In this document: piece by piece, positions 1 to 5,613 of the stretch | Layout: the number at the start of each line of letters is the position of its first letter | Position numbering within the stretch: position 1 is the first letter of the stretch | Source of the DNA: Salaquimonas sp. | Lineage (GTDB): Bacteria; Pseudomonadota; Alphaproteobacteria; Rhizobiales; Rhizobiaceae | Direction of reading: 5' to 3' | DNA length: 6,411 nucleotides | NCBI GenBank assembly: GCA_024639745.1 | Contig: JAHEHW010000104.1 | Span: 1-6,411 of the forward strand | Notes under the pieces: model-generated | The model's database searches: none | Told to the model about the DNA's origin: nothing | The model's input: only the letters and a program-made list of their open reading frames with translations | Program-made: the position numbers and the translations under genes

Positions 1-1
1 A

Positions 2-268
2 ATCTGGGCCGGGATCATCGACATGGAAAAAATCCCTGCCCTTCCGAGGCCGCTAAACCGCATTCTCGGAATTCGGTCCCGTTTGCTGGATCGGAATGGC
101 AAGATACTCTGCCGGGAGCGCGGCGCGCTGGCTCCCGATCCCGAATGGCGGATCATTCGCGAAAATTTTTCATCGGACGGTTTTCACGCCTCGAGCAAAG
201 GCTATGCTGAGTGGGCCAGAAATTTGGCGGCGTATATCGTCGATCTTGAAGTGGAAAAATCTGTTTGA
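2..268 (+). CDS. SGNH/GDSL-family hydrolase, C-terminal part (cut by window start)
   Basis: The frame is open from the first complete codon at base 2, so the gene starts upstream of the window; the ATG at 23 is probably internal. The visible 88 residues match the end of bacterial SGNH/GDSL esterases (lysophospholipase L1-like). The stretch IPALPRPLNRILGIRSRLLD resembles the segment that often follows the core, and SSDGFHASSKGYAEWARNLA carries the family's last block, with the catalytic Asp-x-x-His pair at codons 176-178 (Asp) and 185-187 (His). The catalytic Ser of block I and the oxyanion Gly/Asn are off the window. These enzymes hydrolyse ester or thioester bonds; the substrate cannot be told from the tail. 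The next gene, prpE, starts 131 bases after the TGA and is probably separately controlled. The family call is fairly firm, the substrate unknown. Confidence 0.7.
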   Translation: MWAGIIDMEKIPALPRPLNRILGIRSRLLDRNGKILCRERGALAPDPEWRIIRENFSSDGFHASSKGYAEWARNLAAYIVDLEVEKSV

Positions 269-353
269 GCCGGACCGTTAGCACGCCAAAAGTCGCTATC
301 GTCTTTTGTCTCATGGACGCCGATAGGATCGATTGTGTAAACCACGCAATGAA

Positions 354-375
354 TTCGGGGTATGGACTCCCCGAA
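354..375 (+). repeat. 7-bp inverted repeat (hairpin) just upstream of the prpE ribosome binding site
   Basis: TTCGGGG (354-360) and CCCCGAA (369-375) are perfect complements around an 8-base loop. The hairpin ends 12 bases before the prpE Shine-Dalgarno sequence and has no T-run after it, so it is not an intrinsic terminator. The loop holds a GACTC (365-369), a GANTC site of the type methylated by CcrM in alphaproteobacteria. It could be a 5' leader structure affecting prpE mRNA stability or translation, or a protein-binding site; the sequence does not decide. Confidence 0.45.
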
Positions 376-399
376 GCAGGAGCGTAGCGGAGGAACACA

Positions 400-2307
400 A
401 TGGCATCGTCTTATCACGAGGTTTACGAAAGCTGGAAAAAAGCACCTCTGGATTTCTGGAAAGAGGCCGCAAAAGAAATCGACTGGTTTTCAGAACCCGA
501 TGCAATTTTCGACCAGAACGCCGGCAGCTATGGCCGCTGGTTTCCGGATGCGACCTGCAATACCTGCTTTAATTGCGTTGACCGTCACGTCAAACGTGGA
601 AGGGCGGGTCAGCCGGCGATCATCTATGATAGCCCAATCACCGGGAAACAGCGTACGATAACCTATGAAGAACTGCTGAAGGAGGTACAGGCGCTCGCCG
701 GTGCGCTGAAAGACCAGGGCGTGTCGAAAGGCGATCGGGTAATCATCTACATGCCCATGGTGCCGGAAGCCGCATTTGCAATGCTTGCCTGCGCTCGATT
801 GGGGGCTATCCATTCTGTCGTGTTCGGAGGCTTTGCAGCAAAGGAACTCGCCACCCGGATCAATGATGCCAAACCGAAATTCATCATTTCTGCTTCCTGC
901 GGCATCGAACCCGGACGCGTCATCGCTTACAAGCCTCTCCTCGACGCGGCCATGGACATGTCAGATCACAAGCCTGCGGGAACGCTCATCCTGCAGCGCG
1001 AACAGCAGACCTGCGACCTGATCGACGGCCGCGATCATGATTATGAAAAACTGGTCGAAGCAAGAAAGGCCTCTGCTGAAGAAGTCCCCTGCGAAGAAGT
1101 AAAAGCCACTGACCCGCTCTATGTACTTTACACCTCTGGCACGACCGGCCAGCCAAAAGGCGTGGTTCGCGACAATGGCGGGCACATGGTTGCTCTGAAA
1201 TGGTCGATGAAAGGTGTCTACAACGCCGATCCAGGAGAGGTCTTCTGGGCAGCGTCTGATGTCGGCTGGGTCGTAGGCCATTCCTATATCGTCTATGCTC
1301 CGCTACTGCATGGTTGCACGACGATCCTGTTCGAGGGAAAGCCGGTGGGGACACCGGATGCCGGAACCTTCTGGCGAGTGATGTCGGAGCACGGCGTGTC
1401 GACCTTCTTCACCGCGCCAACGGCTTTCCGCGCGATCAAGAAAGAAGACCCGAAAGGCGAGTTCGTCGGCAAATACGACCTGTCCAGATTCAGGGCTTTG
1501 TTCCTCGCTGGCGAACGTGCCGACCCGGACACAATCCACTGGGCGGAAGAAAAGCTGAACGTGCCCGTTTATGACCACTGGTGGCAAACCGAAACCGGTT
1601 GGACCATTGCAGGAAACCCGGTCGGGCTGGGCGCACTGCCCGTCAAATACGGGTCTCCGACCGTTGCCATGCCGGGATACGATATACAGGTTCTTGACGA
1701 TGCCGGACATCCGGTCGAATCAGGAAAGCTCGGCAATATTGTTGTAAAATTGCCGCTCCCGCCAGCCTGTTTGCCAACGCTATGGAATGCCGAGCAACGT
1801 TTCAAAGAAGCCTATCTGATGGAGTTCCCAGGATATTACAAAACAGCTGACGCGGGCTTTATCGATGATGAAGGCTACCTTTTCATCATGGCGAGAACGG
1901 ATGACATCATCAACGTTGCAGGACATCGCCTCTCAACCGGCGCCATGGAAGAAATCATCGCCGAGCATGAAGATGTGGCCGAATGCGCGGTTATCGGGAT
2001 TGCCGACAAGCTCAAGGGGCAAATGCCGGTCGGCCTGATGATTCTAAATCGCGGTGTAGATAAAACCGAGGCTGAGATCGAAAGGGAAGTCGTTGCCATG
2101 GTCCGCGACAAGATCGGCCCCGTCGCAGCCTTCAAAACCGCACTTGTCGTTCCACGTCTGCCGAAAACAAGGTCCGGCAAGATCCTTCGCGCAACAATCC
2201 AGAAGATCGCCGACGGCGAAGAATGGAAAATGCCCGCAACGATCGACGATCCGGACATTCTCGACGAGATAACCGAGGCGTTCAAAAAGCGCGGAATCAT
2301 GAGCTGA
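400..2307 (+). CDS. prpE: Propionyl-CoA synthetase (propionate--CoA ligase, AMP-forming)
   Basis: Intact 635-residue adenylate-forming enzyme that converts propionate, ATP and CoA to propionyl-CoA, AMP and PPi in the cytoplasm. The N-terminal ACS-type region (about 1-60) precedes the ligase core. The phosphate-binding loop YTSGTTGQPKG is at 244-254, WWQTETG at 394-400, the hinge region ARTDD at 498-502 with INVAGHRLSTG following, and the C-terminal TRSGK has its catalytic lysine at K594. That lysine matches in position K592 of Salmonella PrpE, which is inactivated by Pat-type acetylation. Overall wording (for example SASCGIEPGRV and FTAPTAFRAIKKEDP) fits PrpE better than acetyl-CoA synthetase. 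The start at 400 is supported by GGAGGA at 389-394, five bases upstream. No prpBCD, pcc or mcm genes are visible, so the onward pathway is not shown. Close relatives also accept acetate, so some activity on it is possible. Confidence 0.93.
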   Translation: MASSYHEVYESWKKAPLDFWKEAAKEIDWFSEPDAIFDQNAGSYGRWFPDATCNTCFNCVDRHVKRGRAGQPAIIYDSPITGKQRTITYEELLKEVQALAGALKDQGVSKGDRVIIYMPMVPEAAFAMLACARLGAIHSVVFGGFAAKELATRINDAKPKFIISASCGIEPGRVIAYKPLLDAAMDMSDHKPAGTLILQREQQTCDLIDGRDHDYEKLVEARKASAEEVPCEEVKATDPLYVLYTSGTTGQPKGVVRDNGGHMVALKWSMKGVYNADPGEVFWAASDVGWVVGHSYIVYAPLLHGCTTILFEGKPVGTPDAGTFWRVMSEHGVSTFFTAPTAFRAIKKEDPKGEFVGKYDLSRFRALFLAGERADPDTIHWAEEKLNVPVYDHWWQTETGWTIAGNPVGLGALPVKYGSPTVAMPGYDIQVLDDAGHPVESGKLGNIVVKLPLPPACLPTLWNAEQRFKEAYLMEFPGYYKTADAGFIDDEGYLFIMARTDDIINVAGHRLSTGAMEEIIAEHEDVAECAVIGIADKLKGQMPVGLMILNRGVDKTEAEIEREVVAMVRDKIGPVAAFKTALVVPRLPKTRSGKILRATIQKIADGEEWKMPATIDDPDILDEITEAFKKRGIMS

Positions 2308-2385
2308 TATCGTAGACTGTCTTTTACTTGACTGCGGCTACCGCGCGCTTCACCTTGCCGCCGAAGTCGAAACTGGGAAAAAGAG

Positions 2386-3201
2386 ATGTCACTTGAAAAC
2401 AAGATCGTTATCGTCACCGGTGCCGCCCGCGGCATCGGATATGCGATTGCCGAACGTTTCGTGCGGGAAAAGGCCAAGGTAGTGCTTGCCGATATCGATG
2501 ATGAAGAGGGCAATAAGGCGGCTTCGCGCCTGAAAAAAATCAACAGCGCGAATTATATCCACTGCGATGTCAGCCAGAAGCTTGATGTCCATAATCTGGT
2601 GGCTTCTGCACTTGATCTCCATGACCGCATCGACGTTCTCGTCAACAATGCCGGCATGATTGCAACAGGTGATTTTCTCGACCTCGAAGAAAAGGATTTT
2701 GACCGCGTATTATCGGTGAACCTGAAAGGCGCATTTCTCTGCGGTCAGGCAGTTGCCCGCCATATGGTGGAACGCGTCAAGGAAGGCGAGGCACCCGGCA
2801 GCATCATCAACATCTCATCGGTCAACGCGGTTTTCGCAATTGCCAATCAGGTGCCCTACACCGTCTCAAAAGGCGGACTCAATCAGCTGACCAAGGTAAT
2901 GGCGCTTTCGCTCGCGCCCTACGGCATACGTGTAAACGGTGTTGGACCCGGGTCCATCATGACCCAAATCCTGGAGGCCGTGAACAACGATCCGAAAGCG
3001 GCCCAGCGCATTCTTTCCCGTACACCGTTAGGGCGCATCGGCGAGCCGTCGGAGATCGCCTCGGTTGCCGCATTTCTTGCCTCCGAGGACGCAAGCTATG
3101 TGACTGGACAGACGATTTATGCCGATGGCGGAAGACTGCCGCTGAATTACACCGTACCGGTCAAGAAAAACCAGAACACAAACGCGTCCGGCCAGCGCTG
3201 A
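2386..3201 (+). CDS. Short-chain dehydrogenase/reductase (classical SDR), substrate unknown
   Basis: Intact 271-residue Rossmann-fold oxidoreductase of the classical SDR family. The cofactor motif TGAARGIG is at residues 11-18, Asp36 at the end of the second strand favours NAD(H) over NADP(H), and NNAG is at 87-90. The catalytic set is complete: Asn112, Ser145, Tyr158 and Lys162 (YTVSK). PLGRIGEPSEIA and the TGQTIYADGG ending are typical of FabG/glucose-dehydrogenase-like SDRs. A short polar tail (KKNQNTNASGQR) follows the conserved end. The start at 2386 has only a weak Shine-Dalgarno (GGGA, 2375-2378), but MSLENK fits the family N-terminus. It lies 78 bases after prpE on the same strand, so co-transcription is possible but not shown. 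Its TGA directly touches the stop of the convergent trcR gene. The reaction cannot be assigned; automatic labels such as 3-oxoacyl-ACP reductase would be guesses. Confidence 0.9.
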   Translation: MSLENKIVIVTGAARGIGYAIAERFVREKAKVVLADIDDEEGNKAASRLKKINSANYIHCDVSQKLDVHNLVASALDLHDRIDVLVNNAGMIATGDFLDLEEKDFDRVLSVNLKGAFLCGQAVARHMVERVKEGEAPGSIINISSVNAVFAIANQVPYTVSKGGLNQLTKVMALSLAPYGIRVNGVGPGSIMTQILEAVNNDPKAAQRILSRTPLGRIGEPSEIASVAAFLASEDASYVTGQTIYADGGRLPLNYTVPVKKNQNTNASGQR

Positions 3202-3915
3202 TTAGCTGTCGTCCTTGTCGGAAGCATCGCCGTCATTGCTCTTGAGGTTAGAAAACTTCGAGAACACGTCGTCGGCATTGACTTCTTCACTTTCGGACAT
3301 GTCGTCTTGTGCCTTTTCGTCGAGGGATTGAGTCTCGGCGGCAGAGATGAGCTGTTCGCCGCTGCCTGATTCTCCTTCGCTCGCCTCGACCGGACGGTTC
3401 TTGTCCGCCTTCTGTACTTCCATATCGAGCGCGATCTGCGTGCAAAGCCCCAAAGTAACCGGATCCATCGGCGTCAGGTTGGCCGAGTTCCAATGGGCAC
3501 CTTCGCGGATGGCTTCGATGGTATTCTTCGTCGTTCCAACCAGGCGGATGATCTGCGAATCTTTCAGTTCCGGATGGTAACGGGTCAGCCACCGAATGGC
3601 ATTTGGCCGGTCCTGCCGTTTTGATACAGGCGTGTAACGTGGGCGTTTACGCTTGGCCTGCGGGATCTTAATCCGGGATTCCTGTACCTTCAGCTTGCGA
3701 TTAGGGTCTTCCTGGGCTTTCTGAAGTTCCTCACGCGAAAGCTGACCCGTCGAGATCGGATCTAGCCCCTTGATCCCCTGGGCCGATTCGCCATCGGCAA
3801 TCGCCTTGACCTCAAGCGGGTGAAGTTTGCAAAAATCCGCGATCTGCTGAAAGGTGAGCGAGGTGTTGTCGACGAGCCAAACCGCAGTGGCTTTCGGCAT
3901 CAGCAATTGTGTCAT
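3202..3915 (-). CDS. trcR: Cell-cycle transcriptional regulator TrcR (DUF1013 family)
   Basis: A 237-residue protein of the DUF1013 family. Published work in Caulobacter describes TrcR as a DNA-binding factor that tracks with RNA polymerase and influences cell-cycle genes; the role here is taken from that family. Two helix-turn-helix-like segments are visible: about 19-43 (LTFQQIADFCKLHPLEVKAI) and about 116-139 (LKDSQIIRLVGTTKNTIEAI). They are joined by a linker with a strongly basic patch at 82-104 (KRKRPRY, SKRQDR). From about residue 170 the protein becomes Ser/Glu/Asp-rich and probably disordered, ending in an acidic tail. Start choice: CCTCCT at 3925-3930 (AGGAGG on the minus strand) lies nine bases before the ATG at 3915, too far from the alternative Met6. 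Its own promoter is likely at 4004-4031. The gene is convergent with the SDR gene with no spacer. Confidence 0.88.
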   Translation of the reverse strand: MTQLLMPKATAVWLVDNTSLTFQQIADFCKLHPLEVKAIADGESAQGIKGLDPISTGQLSREELQKAQEDPNRKLKVQESRIKIPQAKRKRPRYTPVSKRQDRPNAIRWLTRYHPELKDSQIIRLVGTTKNTIEAIREGAHWNSANLTPMDPVTLGLCTQIALDMEVQKADKNRPVEASEGESGSGEQLISAAETQSLDEKAQDDMSESEEVNADDVFSKFSNLKSNDGDASDKDDS

Positions 3916-4003
3916 TGGTAAAGTCCTCCTGTTCGCCCACCCGGGTTCTGGGGAGCTTCCGCTTTAGCGGCTGTCTGAACGGATTGTTCGGAAAGTGGGC
4001 TTG

Positions 4004-4031
4004 ATATAACAATTCTCGCACCGCTCTGCAA
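4004..4031 (-). promoter_or_regulatory. Putative sigma-70-type promoter of trcR
   Basis: On the minus strand TTGCAG (4031-4026) and TTATAT (4009-4004) are separated by 16 bases, close to the alphaproteobacterial housekeeping pattern TTGAC-N17-CTATAT. It lies between the broken quinone oxidoreductase gene and trcR and would give a leader of roughly 80 bases. That leader includes a small hairpin CCGC-TTTA-GCGG at 3959-3970. The placement means trcR need not depend on transcription through the upstream pseudogene. This is a motif match only. Confidence 0.45.
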
Positions 4032-4053
4032 TGAAAAGCGCGTGTCCTGACCA

Positions 4054-5032
4054 TCAAACTGCAAGCACGATCTTCCCGATATGATCTCCAGCCTCAATGC
4101 GGGCATGCGCACGCACCGCATCTACGAGATCGAACTGGCAATCCATGACCGGTCGAACCTTGTCTTCCTCGATCAGAGGCCACACTTTTCCCGGCAATTG
4201 CTGCCCTATCTTGGCCTTGAACTCGATACTCGGGGCCCGAGGGTTGAGCCCGTATGGGTCAATCGCTTCACCATTAGCTTCGCGGAGTTCACCTCAGGAT
4301 TTGGGTCCACCGAGAAAGGCGATCTGCACGATTCGGGCATCCTCTGCGGAGACATCATAGTTTCGCTCGATATAGCTGCCACCGACCATGTCTAGGGTTA
4401 GGTCGACACCCCGTCCTCCGGTAAAGTCTTTGGCTTTCTCGACGAAGTCCTCATTCTTGTAGTTGATAGCGAGATCCGTCCCGAGTTCGATACAGGCTTG
4501 GCATTTTGCTTCGCTGCCTGCAGTCGCAATCACTTTGGCGCCGAACGCCCTTGCCAGCTGGATCGCGGTGGTTCCGATACCGCTCGTGCCCCCATGAAGG
4601 AGGAACACATCGCCTGCCTCGAGCCCGCCGCGCTGGAAAACGTTGTGCCAAACCATAAAAAAAGGTCTCTGGCACGGCTGCCGCTTCTGCCACGGTCAAA
4701 TCTGAAGGTACTTGCAACACGTTCGAGTGATCCACCACCACGTATTGCGCATAACGCCCACCCGCCGTAAGCGCCATGACCTTCTCACCGACGAGACCCG
4801 GGAGAATATCGCTTCCGGCTGCAACGACCTCCCCCGACACCTCTAGCCCAGGCAGATCAGAGACTCCTTTCGGTGACGGATAGGCCCCTGCACGCTGAAG
4901 ACAATCCGGTCGGTTCACGCCAGCGAAAGCTATCTTGATCAAGACATCTTCCGGGCCTGGAACTGCAACCTTGCGACGATCCTGCTTAAGGACATCCGTC
5001 CCGCTAGGCTGGGAAATTTCGATTGCGGTCAT
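4054..5032 (-). pseudogene. Frameshifted NAD(P)H:quinone oxidoreductase (PIG3/zeta-crystallin type, MDR superfamily)
   Basis: Three minus-strand segments together match one quinone oxidoreductase. Segment one (5032 to about 4664) gives residues 1-125, from MTAIEIS through GVNRPDCLQRAGAYP to AAVPETFF. Segment two (4656-4297) gives the cofactor region [19 protein letters not shown] and ends [10 protein letters not shown]. Segment three runs to the TGA at 4056-4054 and ends DHIGKIVLAV. Three lesions separate them: an extra base in a run of seven A on the plus strand (4657-4663); an extra base at about 4296, which creates a TGA; and one missing base at about 4231-4232. Correcting all three gives about 325 residues, the normal family length. 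An intact relative would reduce quinones or enones with NAD(P)H. The ATG at 5032 has no clear Shine-Dalgarno and a TAA sits just upstream (5038-5036). As given, no full-length product can be made without frameshifting; sequencing error is the main alternative. Confidence 0.85.
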
Positions 5033-5064
5033 GGTTTAGGGAATTGACATTCTTCATCCTTCTA

Positions 5065-5093
5065 TGGCTGTCCTCTATTCAACTTGATATAAT
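5065..5093 (+). promoter_or_regulatory. Possible promoter of the DUF1192 gene
   Basis: A perfect TATAAT lies at 5088-5093, 42 bases before the chosen DUF1192 start, in the divergent region between this gene and the broken oxidoreductase. The matching -35 position 17 bases upstream holds only TGGCTG (5065-5070), a weak match. A perfect TTGACA at 5044-5049 is too far away to pair with this -10. Motif evidence only. Confidence 0.3.
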
Positions 5094-5135
5094 TTAGCAA
5101 GCGCCGCCGCAAACCAATTGACCGGGAGAAAACTG

Positions 5136-5330
5136 ATGTTCAGCGAAGAAGATCGGGTTGCCAAACCACCAAAATACGAGATTGGTCAACCGCTGGAAGA
5201 ACTGTCGGTCGCCGAACTCGAAGAGACGATTGGCTTACTCCAAGAGGAGATCGAACGGCTTTCAAAAGCCATGGATCAAAAATCGAGTCATATGGGTGCG
5301 GCCGAAGCCTTATTCAGCAAACACAAATAG
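5136..5330 (+). CDS. DUF1192 family small protein
   Basis: A 64-residue protein matching the DUF1192 family of short alphaproteobacterial proteins, typically about 60 residues. The pattern is MFxxxDR near the start, EIGQPLEELSVAELEETIGL in the middle, a Glu/Leu-rich helix (EEIERLSKAMDQK), and a small-residue end (MGAAEALFSKHK). Residues of roughly 20-48 have heptad-like leucine and isoleucine spacing and probably form a coiled coil. No signal peptide or membrane segment is seen. Its biochemical function is not known to me. The ATG at 5136 is chosen because GGGAG (5124-5128) lies seven bases upstream and the family begins there; a TTG at 5118 would add six unfamiliar residues. It is followed by a putative sRNA and then rcdA on the same strand. 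The terminator at 5479-5504 separates it from rcdA. Confidence 0.8.
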   Translation: MFSEEDRVAKPPKYEIGQPLEELSVAELEETIGLLQEEIERLSKAMDQKSSHMGAAEALFSKHK

Positions 5331-5366
5331 CAGTGATCGGCCGTGGTACAAAAAAGATACGGCTCG

Positions 5367-5381
5367 TTAACCTACAGTTAA
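5367..5381 (+). promoter_or_regulatory. CtrA binding site, perfect TTAA-N7-TTAA
   Basis: TTAACCTACAGTTAA is an exact match to the full CtrA consensus of alphaproteobacteria: two TTAA half-sites with seven bases between. It lies 37 bases after the DUF1192 stop. A -10-like TTAATA at 5395-5400 sits where a promoter activated by CtrA at the -35 region would need it. The rcdA start is over 230 bases away and behind a strong terminator, so the nearest plausible target is the putative small RNA at about 5405-5504. Binding is inferred from the motif. Confidence 0.6.
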
Positions 5382-5404
5382 GCTTTATAAGCCATTAATA
5401 GGTC

Positions 5405-5504
5405 CATCCAGATTTTCTGGATTTCATTCCGGGCAAGTCCTGAGCTGGCCTTGTTTGAAGCCTCCCTGTTAACTCTTCAGAGCCGCCTTCGCGGCTCTTT
5501 TTTT
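5405..5504 (+). ncRNA. Candidate trans-acting small RNA, about 100 nt, between the DUF1192 gene and rcdA
   Basis: No protein-coding signal is seen here, but the layout is that of a bacterial sRNA. A putative promoter (CtrA site plus TTAATA) would start transcription at about 5405-5408. A first hairpin, ATCCAGA (5406-5412) with TCTGGAT (5416-5422), follows at once. A weak second hairpin pairs CAAG (5434-5437) with CTTG (5450-5453) and CC with GG inside it. Then comes an apparently unpaired stretch with CCTCCC (5461-5466), complementary to Shine-Dalgarno sequences, and finally an intrinsic terminator at 5479-5504. Length and three-stem-loop order recall EcpR1 of Sinorhizobium, which acts on gyrA and dnaA mRNA, but I cannot show homology. 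The alternative is an untranslated tail of the DUF1192 transcript. The 5' end is uncertain by several bases. Confidence 0.5.
5479..5504 (+). terminator. Rho-independent terminator
   Basis: AGAGCCGC (5479-5486) pairs perfectly with GCGGCTCT (5491-5498) around the tetraloop CTTC, followed by a run of seven T (5498-5504). This is a textbook intrinsic terminator. It would end the putative small RNA and any read-through from the DUF1192 gene, so rcdA needs a promoter between 5505 and 5613. Confidence 0.9.
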
Positions 5505-5559
5505 GCCCGTATTTACCTCAAATTGTAACGATGTGCTGAAAGTCCGCTACAAGAGACCT

Positions 5560-5584
5560 TTACCGTAATATCCATAATCGGTAA
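5560..5584 (+). promoter_or_regulatory. Inverted repeat upstream of rcdA, possible operator
   Basis: TTACCG (5560-5565) and CGGTAA (5579-5584) are perfect 6-bp complements separated by 13 AT-rich bases, ending 29 bases before the rcdA ATG. The repeat lies in the only stretch that can hold the rcdA promoter, downstream of the terminator. The spacer is too AT-rich to suggest an RNA structure, so a dimeric regulator site is more plausible. I do not recognise the regulator. Confidence 0.3.
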
Positions 5585-5613
5585 CAATATTAGAAAAATG
5601 TACGGACTGATCC

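Noticed and set aside
296..326. CTATCG/CGATAG inverted repeat as a terminator of the SGNH hydrolase gene
   Set aside because: Only six base pairs with a 19-base loop and no following T-run.
2328..2356. TTGACT at 2328 as a separate SDR promoter
   Set aside because: The expected -10 position holds CACCTT, which is poor; the -35 match alone is not enough.
1875..2543. 222-codon minus-strand ORF opposite the end of prpE and the start of the SDR gene
   Set aside because: It is antisense to two well-supported genes, shows no recognisable family and has a low-complexity Ser/Arg/Ile composition typical of a shadow frame.
4081..4395. Plus-strand ORFs of 87-104 codons within 4081-4395
   Set aside because: They are antisense to the third segment of the broken oxidoreductase, which reads well as family sequence on the minus strand.
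5044..5049. Perfect TTGACA upstream of the DUF1192 gene
   Set aside because: No -10 element lies 16-18 bases downstream, and the good TATAAT at 5088 is too far away.
5118..5135. TTG start giving a 70-residue DUF1192 protein
   Set aside because: The added six residues are not family-like, and the GGGAG Shine-Dalgarno at 5124-5128 fits the ATG at 5136.
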